Assembly: GCA_964410915.1 (NCBI GenBank)
Contig: CAYPIU010000010.1
Coordinates: 1-52,111, forward strand
Source of the DNA: CAZFJG01 sp964410915
GTDB taxonomy: Bacteria; Synergistota; Synergistia; Synergistales; JAFGMB01
Direction of reading: 5' to 3'
Length of the DNA: 52,111 bases
The first letter of the stretch is position 1; each line of letters opens with the position of its first letter. A program made the translations under genes and the position numbers. Of this stretch, positions 34,800 through 44,754 are shown piece by piece. The notes beneath the pieces are model-generated. The model did not search any database, had not been told where the DNA came from, and saw only the letters and a program-made list of their open reading frames with translations.

Positions 34800-36026
34800 C
34801 TATTCAATCTGAGCACTGACCTGGACTTTTGAAGGTTCTACGCTAACAACTTTTACATTTTGCTGCTGAACTTCAATAATTACAGGAACGGTCAGTTTTT
34901 TTGATACTATATTTGTAACGTTTACATATGCCTTTACAGGTTTTTCGATATCATCCATGTTCTTAAAATCGGTAGTAACAGCCTCTAATGTCACTTTTAC
35001 TTCATTCGGCTTCACAGACCATGAAGGATATACACTCTTTCCCTGAACCTCAACAGGTACTTTAGGGAAAACCCTTGTTGATGTAAAGGGCTTAATATCT
35101 ACTTTAACTGAAACTGAACTTTCCGAAAGATAGTTAAGAGATTCTCCTGTCAACGGAACAAGAGGCAGTATAACATGTTGGTCTGCAGACACGCCAGTGA
35201 TATCAAATGTCTCTGTATCAACTTTGTCTATTTTTTCAAGTTCATTCATTTTGCCTTCTACTTTAACCGAAACAGGTTCTACAGATACTGAACCTACTTG
35301 AAAATCAGGATGAGGTTTCCCCGTAAGTCGAACATTTACCGGAATTTCCCTCTTAGGTATGCCTCTGGCAAGAACAGCATTAACCTTAACTTCCGAAGGA
35401 GACACCTCAAGTTCATTTGTATCAACAACACCAGGATCGATATTAACCTTCAGGTTAATATCTCCTCCAGTTTTCAATTGTTCCAGTGTAGGTGAAACAT
35501 AAACTTTTTCTATCGCAGAGATATCATCTTCCCGGCCTGTTATTTTTACTTCTTGTGGATATATCATCACGGAATCGACAAAAAGGCCTGAAGGAAGCCC
35601 CTCAAGAATATCCAGGTTGACCCTGAATTTCTTTTCCAGCACCCGCGCGATCTCTATTCTTGCATGGGAGGGTATAACATCGATAAGTCTAACGTTCCTG
35701 GGAACCGTAGCCCTTATGAGGATACTGTATTTCCCGGGGTCTAAGCCTGCAAGATCAACCTGACATTTAACCTTTTCTGTATCAAGACGGCTAAGTATCT
35801 GTCTTTCTCCTGAAAGCTGGACGTCAACACTTGATGTTGTATTTTTCAAACTTGTCTGATAAGGAGCGTTGATATATTGCACTGGACACCTTATTGTTCT
35901 TACCATTTCAGTCCCCTTATCGCCTGAAATGTAGAACCACAGTATTAGAGCAATAATTAAGGCAACTATTCTTAGAAACATACTTGAAGAAAGCAGTTTG
36001 TCCAAAAAAGGTTTTCGGTCAGGCAA
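34800..36026 (-). CDS. cdaR: YbbR-domain protein CdaR (regulator of diadenylate cyclase)
   Basis: Membrane-anchored extracytoplasmic protein that modulates CdaA. One N-terminal membrane helix (about 16-34, IVALIIALILWFYISG) is followed by about four YbbR repeats across residues 40-405. 408 residues is typical. It starts with TTG at 36026, seven bases after GGGGG, which itself overlaps the cdaA end region. The tight spacing with cdaA and glmM supports the assignment. Confidence 0.92.
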   Translation of the reverse strand: MPDRKPFLDKLLSSSMFLRIVALIIALILWFYISGDKGTEMVRTIRCPVQYINAPYQTSLKNTTSSVDVQLSGERQILSRLDTEKVKCQVDLAGLDPGKYSILIRATVPRNVRLIDVIPSHARIEIARVLEKKFRVNLDILEGLPSGLFVDSVMIYPQEVKITGREDDISAIEKVYVSPTLEQLKTGGDINLKVNIDPGVVDTNELEVSPSEVKVNAVLARGIPKREIPVNVRLTGKPHPDFQVGSVSVEPVSVKVEGKMNELEKIDKVDTETFDITGVSADQHVILPLVPLTGESLNYLSESSVSVKVDIKPFTSTRVFPKVPVEVQGKSVYPSWSVKPNEVKVTLEAVTTDFKNMDDIEKPVKAYVNVTNIVSKKLTVPVIIEVQQQNVKVVSVEPSKVQVSAQIE

Positions 36027-36037
36027 TTGTTTTCCCC

Positions 36038-36865
36038 CTATTCTTCAGTATTTTCTTCGCTCAAAGAACTTATCTCATCATGGATTCTTCCCATAAGCGA
36101 TTTTTTCCCTTCTTCAGTACCAGTAAAATAATGCAGAAGAAGTTTTCTCAACTGGAGTTCCTTGAGGTTTCTGGAAAGATGTCCTTTTATAGCAAGGGAT
36201 ATCTCACCGCGTTCTTCTGAAACAATAAGAGCTATTGCATCTGAAACCTCAGTTACTCCCAGAGCAGCCCTGTGTCTTGTGCCGATCCATCTTGAAAGAT
36301 CGCTGTTCTCGGTAAGTGGAAGATATGTCGAAGCAGCAATAATTGTGTCATTTTCAACGATAACTGCTCCATCATGCAGGGGATTGTTAGGCCAGAAGAT
36401 AGAGATAAGAAGTTCTTCAGACAGATCTGCATTAAGCTTTACAGCTGTTCTCCAGTAATCCCGGAGACCAGTTCGCCGCTGAAAAACGATAAGGGCACCT
36501 ATCTGCTGACTCTTGAGGTAACTCAAAGCACTTGTTATTTCAGTACTAAGGATCTCAGCACGCTTTTGCACTTTTTTTCTTTTCCAGATCCCACCCCTTC
36601 CGAGCTCTTCAAGCATCTTTCGAAGTTCTGGCTGAAAAACTATCGGGATCGCTATTACCAGAAATGTCAGGGTCTTTGCAAGAAACCAGGATACGGTAGT
36701 AAGATCAAGGATCCTTGCAATGGCGGATATGGCACCAAGCAGAAGAAAACCTTTGACAAGCTGCATAGCTCTTGTACCTACAAGCAACATCAGTATCCTG
36801 TAGATAATGAACGATACTATAAATATATCTATAAGGTCCTGCCATCTGAGTAATTTATCCATCAT
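36038..36865 (-). CDS. cdaA: diadenylate cyclase CdaA
   Basis: Condenses two ATP to c-di-AMP, a second messenger for osmolyte and cell-wall homeostasis. Three N-terminal membrane segments (about 10-80) precede the DAC domain. The catalytic motifs DGA (about 165) and GTRHRAALG (RHR about 196) are intact. 275 residues is normal. The cognate phosphodiesterase PgpH is encoded at 15724-17790. It is first in the cdaA-cdaR-glmM-galU-glmS series. Confidence 0.97.
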   Translation of the reverse strand: MMDKLLRWQDLIDIFIVSFIIYRILMLLVGTRAMQLVKGFLLLGAISAIARILDLTTVSWFLAKTLTFLVIAIPIVFQPELRKMLEELGRGGIWKRKKVQKRAEILSTEITSALSYLKSQQIGALIVFQRRTGLRDYWRTAVKLNADLSEELLISIFWPNNPLHDGAVIVENDTIIAASTYLPLTENSDLSRWIGTRHRAALGVTEVSDAIALIVSEERGEISLAIKGHLSRNLKELQLRKLLLHYFTGTEEGKKSLMGRIHDEISSLSEENTEE

Positions 36866-36907
36866 TACCTTCCCTGAAACATAATAAGATCGCAGATCTG
36901 ATCTGAA

Positions 36908-37975
36908 CTATTTTGTAATAATTTCAACATAGGCTGAAGTGGTCAAAGAAAGCATTGCACTATAATTAACTGAAAAACGCATCCTTGAACCAACCGAAAG
37001 ATCCTTATCACAGTCCTCAATATCAAGTATCATGTGATCGCTCGAGGCCCCAAGAATTTCAATCCCTTTATCGAAGGGCGTAACTCCTTCAATATTGAGA
37101 TCCTGTTTCCCGATGGCCACTATAGCTCGCTTTCTTTTGCCACGCTCTCGAAAAACCGGAACATTCCCAAATGCATCTGCACCGATTTCACCAAATGGCA
37201 CCGAAGGTTTGGTCATTACCTCAATAACCTCAGTCTCCAGATACATGGTCTGTTGAGAAAGATCCGGGATCCATCTCTGTCCACTTATATCACTGCCGAG
37301 AAGTATACCTTCTCCAATACGCAGATTGTTAAGCCTGTCTGGGATCTGTCCGTTTTCAAGCAATTGTAATGATGAAGTTGCTCCGCCAGAAATAATTTCA
37401 AGAGAATATCCGAGGATATCCTCAAATCTTTCAGCCGAATGTACGAGATCCTGCAATTTAAGCACATCAGGAAGAACGCCTCCAAAACAGGCAAAGTTTA
37501 CTGCCAGACCAGCTCCTTTTACCATTTCACAAGAAGAAAGTTTATTTGCAAAAGAAGAAATATTGTTCTGCAGCATCCCTTCCCTGAGATCTCCAAGGTC
37601 CATCATTATGATGACTTTCTGGTGTTTCTGCTGATAAGAACATTCTTTTTCCAGGCAATCCAGGGTCTCAGGCGTGGAAATAAAAACATAGTCGACATAC
37701 TTAACGACATCCGGGATCTCACTCAGCATAGGTATCCTCATAAGCATAAGAGGAAGCCCATGGCCAAAGACCTTTATCTCCACCAGGTTCTTTAATCGAC
37801 TGTCAGCAAGAAAGGAGCATCCTCCTTCCACCATGGCCGACACAACCTCAGGATGGGCACATACCCCTTTGGTAACTCCAGATATCTGAATACCGTTTTT
37901 CTGGCACTTTTCTACTATCTTTTCAGTATTGCTCCTTATTTCATTTATATCCATTACCAGCCTTGGCCAGGTCAT
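36908..37975 (-). CDS. alanine/ornithine racemase family PLP-dependent enzyme
   Basis: PLP fold-III enzyme of the Orr/YhfX type, which racemises an amino acid such as ornithine. The N-terminal WPRLVMDINEIRSNT resembles ornithine racemase, and the PLP-binding Lys is K36 in GVTKGVC. The segments ADSRLKNL and LMRIPMLSE are characteristic. 355 residues fits. GGAGG precedes the ATG. It is not the standard Alr: the Alr active-site signature is absent. Ornithine racemase is used in anaerobic ornithine fermentation; D-amino acid supply for peptidoglycan is another option. The substrate is not decidable from sequence. Confidence 0.85.
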   Translation of the reverse strand: MTWPRLVMDINEIRSNTEKIVEKCQKNGIQISGVTKGVCAHPEVVSAMVEGGCSFLADSRLKNLVEIKVFGHGLPLMLMRIPMLSEIPDVVKYVDYVFISTPETLDCLEKECSYQQKHQKVIIMMDLGDLREGMLQNNISSFANKLSSCEMVKGAGLAVNFACFGGVLPDVLKLQDLVHSAERFEDILGYSLEIISGGATSSLQLLENGQIPDRLNNLRIGEGILLGSDISGQRWIPDLSQQTMYLETEVIEVMTKPSVPFGEIGADAFGNVPVFRERGKRKRAIVAIGKQDLNIEGVTPFDKGIEILGASSDHMILDIEDCDKDLSVGSRMRFSVNYSAMLSLTTSAYVEIITK

Positions 37976-38035
37976 AATAACCCTCCGGTACAGACAAGAT
38001 CGAATATTCTAAATTAAAGTGCATCATCAAAGAAT

Positions 38036-38878
38036 CTATCCTCCTCTGAGTTTCCTCAGAATAGAAAGGTTTTTTCTGTCACCATTTGATGATTTTGGTG
38101 TCTCCAGGATACATGGAACATCTTCCCATAAAGGATCATTGATTATGGATCCAAAAACTTGAAGCCCTAAATATCCTTCTCCAATATTTTCATGGCGATC
38201 GATATTACTACCAAGTTCCCTGCTGCTATCATTAAGATGCCAGCAGGCTACGTAATCTGGCTCAAACAGAGATAACAGTCTGGACCTGAATCGATCATAT
38301 GCTTCTGAACTTCCAAGGTCGTAACCGGAAGCATATAAGTGGGCTGTATCAAGGCAGATACCTGTTCTGTCATTATCCGACAAGCCATAAAGGATATCTG
38401 AAAGTTCTTCCAGAGTAGAACCAATGACTGTTCCGCTTCCCGCCATTGACTCAAGGTTTATTCGTACCCTTGTATTCAATGTTTTTCCCATGATGGTTGA
38501 AAGTGCATCCTTAACTCGTTCAAGTGATTCCTTGCGTTCAAGGTTCCCTCTAAAACCAGGATGAACAACAATATCATCTATACCAAGTCGATCACAGGCT
38601 TTTATCTCTTCGATCATGGTATTTATACTTTTCTGCCTGAGTGTTCCGGATGAAGCAAGATTAATAAGATATGAACAATGGGCTACTACTTTCCCTATAT
38701 GACTCCTGCGCCATTCGATCTGGAACTTATCACATCTGGCATCTGTAATGCCTCTTCGAGCCCATCTTAACTGGTTACTGGTAAATATCTGGATTGCTTC
38801 GCAACCAAGTTCCTCCCCGCGTATTATGGCTTTTTCAAGTCCCCCGGCTATAGAAACATGACCCCCTATAAGGCTCAT
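38036..38878 (-). CDS. nfo: endonuclease IV (AP endonuclease)
   Basis: Zinc-dependent apurinic/apyrimidinic endonuclease of base-excision repair. It has the N-terminal GGHVSIAGGLEKAI, IQIFTSNQLRW, VVHPGF, INLESMAGSG, CLDTAHLYASGYD and HLNDS blocks with the expected His, Glu and Asp zinc ligands. 280 residues is normal. The start ATG overlaps the NUDIX stop as ATGA, so the two are translationally coupled, a sensible pairing for damage control and repair. Confidence 0.97.
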   Translation of the reverse strand: MSLIGGHVSIAGGLEKAIIRGEELGCEAIQIFTSNQLRWARRGITDARCDKFQIEWRRSHIGKVVAHCSYLINLASSGTLRQKSINTMIEEIKACDRLGIDDIVVHPGFRGNLERKESLERVKDALSTIMGKTLNTRVRINLESMAGSGTVIGSTLEELSDILYGLSDNDRTGICLDTAHLYASGYDLGSSEAYDRFRSRLLSLFEPDYVACWHLNDSSRELGSNIDRHENIGEGYLGLQVFGSIINDPLWEDVPCILETPKSSNGDRKNLSILRKLRGG

Positions 38879-39483
38879 GGAGTACTCTTTTCTGTAAGGA
38901 TCTGCCTAAGGCTGTAAAGTATCCTTCCAGTTAAACCCCAGATTACTGTATCACTGTCAATATAATAAGCAGGATAAGTATGTTCAACACCATTCTGTTC
39001 GAAAGATCTCCAGACAGGTTCTATGCCAGGATCAAGAATATTTAAGTAAAAGGTACTTAATATCTCATTTTTATCAAGATCAAGTTCAGGCGGAAACTCT
39101 GACCTGAGTACACCTGCAACAGGAATAACCCTGAAATCACTTCCAACTGTAGATTCACTTTTCATTAATCCCAGAACATCAACATCCCGGGATGATATCC
39201 CTGTTTCCTCTTTCATTTCACGTAAAGCCGTATCTACTGGACTTTTGTCAACTGGTTCCCTCTTTCCGCCCGGAAATGCTATTTCACCAGGATGCCTTCG
39301 TAAAAAAGGCTGCCTTCTGACAAATAGGACCATAATGCTTTTGCCTGATGGAACAAGAAGAACAAAAACAGCACCAGCCCGCGAATTTGAAAATGTAATA
39401 TCAGTCCAAGGGAAAGCGGGCTCAAGACTGAAGAACCTTTTAAGATTACCGAGGGCAGGAGATAAAGATCTATTAACTGCCAT
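38875..39483 (-). CDS. NUDIX hydrolase, CoA-pyrophosphatase-like
   Basis: Hydrolyses a nucleoside diphosphate linked to another moiety, probably CoA or a related nucleotide. The Nudix helix reads from FPGGKREP to REMKEETG. The spacing GGKREPVDKSPVDTALRE is that of the NudL/CoA diphosphatase group, and the canonical mid-box Glu is replaced by Lys, as in that group. The ATG at 39483 (202 residues) is chosen for GGGGA just upstream; a TTG at 39495 is possible. It overlaps nfo and follows pyruvate kinase by 44 bases. Confidence 0.85.
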   Translation of the reverse strand: MAVNRSLSPALGNLKRFFSLEPAFPWTDITFSNSRAGAVFVLLVPSGKSIMVLFVRRQPFLRRHPGEIAFPGGKREPVDKSPVDTALREMKEETGISSRDVDVLGLMKSESTVGSDFRVIPVAGVLRSEFPPELDLDKNEILSTFYLNILDPGIEPVWRSFEQNGVEHTYPAYYIDSDTVIWGLTGRILYSLRQILTEKSTP

Positions 39484-39527
39484 ATATTTCCCCAATATCC
39501 GGTTTCATGAAATCCCTATCCTTCAGT

Positions 39528-41276
39528 TCATCCATGTAGCCTCACATCTCCCTGATAAACAGCACCGCGCTGACCATCTATAGTAACTACCATATTATCT
39601 TCAAGAAGCTCCATTGCATTTGAAGCTCCAAGAACACAGGGCAAACCCATCTCAAGTGCAATAATTGCGGGATGGCTTGTAAGGCCTGTCTGTTCAGTTA
39701 TCATTCCTGAACATTTGGCAAGAGCAGGGATATAATCTTTGTCAGTGCCACGAACAACCAGGATATCGCCCTCACTGGTCTTGGAAATTGCCTCCTCTGC
39801 AGAAAAAGCTTTTACAACCTTACCAGTAGCTTCCTTTTTCAAATATGGGATACCGTTGACAAGAATTCTTCCAGCTACCTGCAATTGGAGCATATTGGTT
39901 GTACCGGGAATCCCCATCGGAAATCCTGCAGTAATTACAAGAAGATCACCTTCCCTGATAATACCTCTTGAGATCGAACCAAGGATCGAGAGATTTACTG
40001 CTGCTGTCTCAGAATCCGACTGTTCCTCCATGATGGGAACTACGCCCCATATCAACGCAAGTTCGCGCCATGTTCTTTCCAACGGTGTTGACCCTATTAT
40101 AATGCATGGAGGCCTGTGTTTGGCCACCATCCTGGCTGTGCCACCTGTCCTTGTAAGAGAGAGGATAGCACCAATATCCATTTCTCTTGCTACTGTCACT
40201 GAAGCATGCGTGAGAGCATCAGCTATACTTAGTTTTTCGTCAACTGGTGGAACAACATCGTGAATATGAATCTCATTTTCGACACGGTTGATAATATTTT
40301 CCATCATCTTAACCGACTCGTATGGATATTTCCCCTTTGCGGTTTCGCCAGACAACATAACTGCATCAGCACCATCCAGTACGGCATTTGCTACATCACT
40401 TGCTTCTGCCCTTGTTGGTCTGGGGTTCCTTATCATTGAATCCAGCATCTGTGTAGCTACGATTACCGGCTTGCCATTTTTTATACACAGTTGAACAAGC
40501 TGTTTCTGGATCAATGGGACTTCTTCAGCAGGTATCTCTACACCAAGGTCTCCTCTGGCAACCATTAATCCATCCACGACCTCAATTATCTCCTGAATGT
40601 TTTCGACTGCCTGCCTGGTCTCTATTTTGGCGATTATCTTCATAGATCCGTTATTTTCTTCTATGGCGCGACGAACACCAATAACATCGTCACGGGTCTT
40701 GACAAAAGAAACCGCCACATATTCCATATCATGTTCCAGTCCCCAGCAAAGGTCATTGTAATCATCATCAGAAAGTGCAGGAACTGATATTGCAGCACCT
40801 GGAAGATTTATACCTTTATGGGCACCGAGCGAACCTCCGGTTACTATCCTTGTCAAGACTCCATCATCTGATCTACCAGTAACTTCAAGCTCTATCAGAC
40901 CGTCATCGATGAAAACCTGCTGTCCTTCTCCCAGTTCATCAAGAATATCTGGATAATTTATTGGAACACCCGACCTGTCACCGCATGTTCCTGAATAACG
41001 AAGGGTAAACATATCTCCTTCAAACAAAAGAATTTCCTCTTCTTCCAACTTGCCAGTACGGATCTCCGGACCCCTTGTATCAAGGATAGTCGCAATAGGG
41101 AATTTAAAGGACTTCTCCATTTTCCTGACCATTGAAAGGATCTTTCCATGATCTTCATATGAACCATGACTGAAATTAAACCGGGCAATGTTCATACCGG
41201 CATTGATCATTGATCTCAGTATTTCAGGATCAGAAGAAGCTGGACCCATGGTGCATACGATCTTTACCTTTTTCAT
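39528..41276 (-). CDS. pyk: pyruvate kinase with C-terminal PEP-utiliser domain
   Basis: Makes pyruvate and ATP from PEP and ADP. The core has VCTMGPASS, ILDTRGPEIRTG, catalytic Lys in IIAKIETRQA, and VARGDLGVEIP. The effector domain follows. Residues ~500-582 add a phosphohistidine-type swivelling domain with GLTSHPAIIALE, similar to the C-terminal extension of Bacillus-type pyruvate kinases, where it is not needed for catalysis. 582 residues fits this form. AGGAGG is upstream of the ATG. It is the third protein in the window with this domain, besides ppsA and ppdK. Confidence 0.97.
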   Translation of the reverse strand: MKKVKIVCTMGPASSDPEILRSMINAGMNIARFNFSHGSYEDHGKILSMVRKMEKSFKFPIATILDTRGPEIRTGKLEEEEILLFEGDMFTLRYSGTCGDRSGVPINYPDILDELGEGQQVFIDDGLIELEVTGRSDDGVLTRIVTGGSLGAHKGINLPGAAISVPALSDDDYNDLCWGLEHDMEYVAVSFVKTRDDVIGVRRAIEENNGSMKIIAKIETRQAVENIQEIIEVVDGLMVARGDLGVEIPAEEVPLIQKQLVQLCIKNGKPVIVATQMLDSMIRNPRPTRAEASDVANAVLDGADAVMLSGETAKGKYPYESVKMMENIINRVENEIHIHDVVPPVDEKLSIADALTHASVTVAREMDIGAILSLTRTGGTARMVAKHRPPCIIIGSTPLERTWRELALIWGVVPIMEEQSDSETAAVNLSILGSISRGIIREGDLLVITAGFPMGIPGTTNMLQLQVAGRILVNGIPYLKKEATGKVVKAFSAEEAISKTSEGDILVVRGTDKDYIPALAKCSGMITEQTGLTSHPAIIALEMGLPCVLGASNAMELLEDNMVVTIDGQRGAVYQGDVRLHG

Positions 41277-41328
41277 TAAAAATGCACCTCCTTGAAATGG
41301 CAGTCAGAATAATACGATCTTTTTGCAG

Positions 41329-44300
41329 TTAACAGGATATTTCGGGCATATATTTTTGAGTAATCTCTCCCACAGGGACATCTCTTTTGACCTTAAGCCC
41401 TGGTACAAATACTATAGCTGTAGCATTTTCATTCTTTATCTCAAGTAATACAGGTGATCTACCTGGATATTCTTTCATCTCCCTGAGAAGATTCCTGAAA
41501 TTTCTTCTGTCATATTGATCTTCAGGAATAGTAACTTTTATAAACGGATCACTGTTGGATACCGCATTGTCAAGAGTATTGATCTCCTTGGCGAGGATAC
41601 TAAGGCTTCCCCTTTCATCCAGATCCCCCTTGACGATTATTACTGTACCCGGCTGGATGAAAGGTTTTATCTTTGCCCATATCCTGGGAAAACACACAAC
41701 GCCGACCTTTGAATCGGAATCCTCAATTTCAAGGATTGCCATAAGATCCCCTCTACGCGTATTTTTTTCCTGCATAGAGACCACCATCCCCCCTATGGTA
41801 GCAGGCATAGATGTATTCTGCCAGCACTTTAAAGCAGAGAGGGATGTGCATGTTGTATACTTTGTGACAGTGGCCTCATGTTGTTCAAATGGATGACCTG
41901 AAATATAAAGACCCGTTACTTCTTTTTCGAACTCCAGTATCCTGTAAATATCGTATTCTTCTTCATCAGGTAATTCAGGAACCGGTTCAGTTTCCTCGCT
42001 TCCCATGAGATCCAGGAGATTACACTGATTTTTATCCGTACACTTCCTCTGGACAATGTCGTAGAAATCGGGTAAAGCAATATGAAGTTGATGTCTATTC
42101 TGATGGATCGTACCGAATGCTCCGGCCGAAACAAGATTTTCAATTACTGATTTATTAACTACCCTGAGATCCACCCGGTTCAGAAAATCCCACAGGGAAG
42201 TGAAACGTCCTTCCCTGTTGCGATTTTCAATTATGGAATGAATGGCCGAGTGACCCACTTTGGCTACCGCCCCAAGACCGAAACGTATAAAATCGCCTAC
42301 AACTGTGAAGTTTTCCCTTGATTCATTCACATCTGGAGGAAGTACTTGTATTCCAGAGTTACGTACCTCCTTAATATATGAAGCGAGTACATCCTTTTTT
42401 GAACCGATCTGACTGCTCAGAAAAGCCGCCATGAATTCAGCAGGATAATTAGCCTTTAAGTATGCAGTCTGGTAACTTATCATTGCATAAGCAGCACTGT
42501 GGGACTTGTTGAAACCATATCCAGCGAATTCCTGGATAATATCAAATATTTCCTCACCCTTTTTGTGGTCTACTCCGTTTTTGACACAGCCTTCAACAAA
42601 TTTTACCCTCTGCTGCTCCATAACTTCGATTTTCTTTTTTCCCATAGCTCTGCGAAGCAGATCCGCTTCCCCAAGGGAATATCCGGCGAGTTTTGCGGCA
42701 CACTGCATAACCTGTTCCTGATATAAAACTACGCCATACGTCTCTTCAAGAACATCTGAAAGTCTGGGATGTATATATTTAACTTCCTGCCTGCCATGTT
42801 TTCTCTCAATATATTGATCTACCATTCCACTTCCAAGCGGCCCGGGTCGATATAAGGCAAGTATTGCTATAAGATCTTCGAAACAATCAGGAAGGATCTT
42901 TTTAAGCAATTGCCTCATTCCGCCAGATTCAAGCTGAAACACCCCTAAAGTTTCTCCGCTTTGTAAAAGTTCGTATGTTTTCCTGTCATCCATAGGAATG
43001 GTATTCAGTTCCTGGCATGGCTTCCCATTACCGTGGATATTCTCAACAGCTTCCTGTAGAACGGAAAGAGTTCTGAGTCCGAGAAAGTCCATCTTTACAA
43101 GCCCGAGTTTTTCAACAGGATCCATGGAGAACTGTGTGACCTGGCCGTCGCCGATCTTTCTTACAGGAACCGTATCAGTAAGAGGCATAGGGGTAATAAC
43201 TACTCCTGCAGCATGCTGGGAACAATGTCTGGCAATTCCCTCTATCTTGGAAGCAATATCGAGAAGTCTGCCAACACTACTATCTGAACTTGAAAGTGCT
43301 TTCAGTTCCTGGCTTGATCCCAGTGCTTCAGGTATTGTTGCAGCGCCAGGAGGAATAAGTTTTGCAACTTTATCCACTTCAGGATAAAGCATGGCAAGAG
43401 CTCTTCCGACATCCTTGATAGCTGCCTTACTTTTCATTCGTCCAAATGTGATTATCTGGGAGACTTTGTCCTCGCCATATTCTTCTACGATATACCTGAT
43501 AAGTTCTTCTCTCCCTTTATCTGATACATCTGTATCAATATCAGGCATACTGATACGTTCAGGATTAAGAAAACGTTCAAAGAGAAGACCATATTTCAGG
43601 GGATCGAGCTCTGTTATTTTCATGCTGTAAGCAACTAATGACCCCGCTGCAGAACCTCTACCAGGGCCGATCGGTATACCACGTTCCTTTGCTGCCCTGA
43701 TAATATTTGAAACAATTATGAAATAACCTGAAAAACCCATATTTTTTATAACATCAAGTTCATATTCAATACGTTTTAAATAGACATCAGGAACATCGGA
43801 TACCTGGAGACGTTCTACCAGTCCCTGCCTGGCATCTTTTTCAAGTTTGCTGTTAAGGGTTTCCCCTTGGGGTAGAGATATCTCCGGAAGCTTATAGTCA
43901 CCATTTCCCAAAGCTATTTCAACATTGCATCTCTGGGCTATATCCAGTGTATTTTCCAGTGCATCAGGAACTTCATCACCAAAAATATCCCACATTTCAT
44001 CAGGTGTCCTGAGATAGAAATCATTACTTTTGAATGACATCCTGCCAGGTTCATTTATAGTTGAATTGGTCTGCACGCATAAAAGTATCTCATGCCAGTC
44101 ATAATCATCCGGGTTAAGATAATGTACGTCATTGGTAGCAATAAGTTTAAAATCATTATTACGGGCCATTTTTATGATCGTTTTATTGACAAGTGCCTGT
44201 TCAGGTAAGGAATTATACATAATCTCGAGGAAAAAATTGTCTTTACCAAGTATATCTCTGTAAAGATTGGCTCTTTCCAAAGCGGCACTTTCATTCCCCT

Positions 44301-44754
44301 GTAAAATTAAAGAAGGTATTTCACCTGCAAGACATGCCGATGATCCTATAAGGCCTTCGGAATATGTTGCAAGAAGTTCATGATCTATCCTGGGCTTGTA
44401 ATAGAATCCTGTAGTATTTGCTATGGAGACAAGTTTTACAAGGTTCTGATATCCCTTCTGGGTCTCTGCAAGGAGAAGCAAGTGATAATTTCTTGAATTT
44501 TTGTCCTTGATGGTATGACCTTCCGGCTGAACATATACCTCACAGCCGATCAATGGTTTTACACCTGCATTAAGACATTCCTGATAAAATTCAACGGTAC
44601 CATACATTGCTCCATGATCTGACATGGCAACCGCTGGCATACCAAGTTCTGATGTTTTTTGCGCAAGTTCTCTACACCTTGTTGAACCATCAAGAAGACT
44701 GTATTCCGTATGAACATGGAGATGTACGAAGTTTTTTCCCATCTTTGAATTCAA
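41329..44754 (-). CDS. dnaE: DNA polymerase III alpha subunit
   Basis: Main replicative polymerase. It has an N-terminal PHP domain (FVHLHVHTEYSLLDG), the catalytic Asp triad in the PDIDTD block near 403-408 and a further downstream Asp, helix-hairpin-helix and beta-clamp-binding regions, and an OB-fold near 960-1060. 1141 residues corresponds to the DnaE1 type and no exonuclease domain is inserted. The start is TTG at 44754, which overlaps the dnaX stop as TTGA; ATG at 44742 is the alternative. No polC is in the window. Confidence 0.97.
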   Translation of the reverse strand: MNSKMGKNFVHLHVHTEYSLLDGSTRCRELAQKTSELGMPAVAMSDHGAMYGTVEFYQECLNAGVKPLIGCEVYVQPEGHTIKDKNSRNYHLLLLAETQKGYQNLVKLVSIANTTGFYYKPRIDHELLATYSEGLIGSSACLAGEIPSLILQGNESAALERANLYRDILGKDNFFLEIMYNSLPEQALVNKTIIKMARNNDFKLIATNDVHYLNPDDYDWHEILLCVQTNSTINEPGRMSFKSNDFYLRTPDEMWDIFGDEVPDALENTLDIAQRCNVEIALGNGDYKLPEISLPQGETLNSKLEKDARQGLVERLQVSDVPDVYLKRIEYELDVIKNMGFSGYFIIVSNIIRAAKERGIPIGPGRGSAAGSLVAYSMKITELDPLKYGLLFERFLNPERISMPDIDTDVSDKGREELIRYIVEEYGEDKVSQIITFGRMKSKAAIKDVGRALAMLYPEVDKVAKLIPPGAATIPEALGSSQELKALSSSDSSVGRLLDIASKIEGIARHCSQHAAGVVITPMPLTDTVPVRKIGDGQVTQFSMDPVEKLGLVKMDFLGLRTLSVLQEAVENIHGNGKPCQELNTIPMDDRKTYELLQSGETLGVFQLESGGMRQLLKKILPDCFEDLIAILALYRPGPLGSGMVDQYIERKHGRQEVKYIHPRLSDVLEETYGVVLYQEQVMQCAAKLAGYSLGEADLLRRAMGKKKIEVMEQQRVKFVEGCVKNGVDHKKGEEIFDIIQEFAGYGFNKSHSAAYAMISYQTAYLKANYPAEFMAAFLSSQIGSKKDVLASYIKEVRNSGIQVLPPDVNESRENFTVVGDFIRFGLGAVAKVGHSAIHSIIENRNREGRFTSLWDFLNRVDLRVVNKSVIENLVSAGAFGTIHQNRHQLHIALPDFYDIVQRKCTDKNQCNLLDLMGSEETEPVPELPDEEEYDIYRILEFEKEVTGLYISGHPFEQHEATVTKYTTCTSLSALKCWQNTSMPATIGGMVVSMQEKNTRRGDLMAILEIEDSDSKVGVVCFPRIWAKIKPFIQPGTVIIVKGDLDERGSLSILAKEINTLDNAVSNSDPFIKVTIPEDQYDRRNFRNLLREMKEYPGRSPVLLEIKNENATAIVFVPGLKVKRDVPVGEITQKYMPEISC

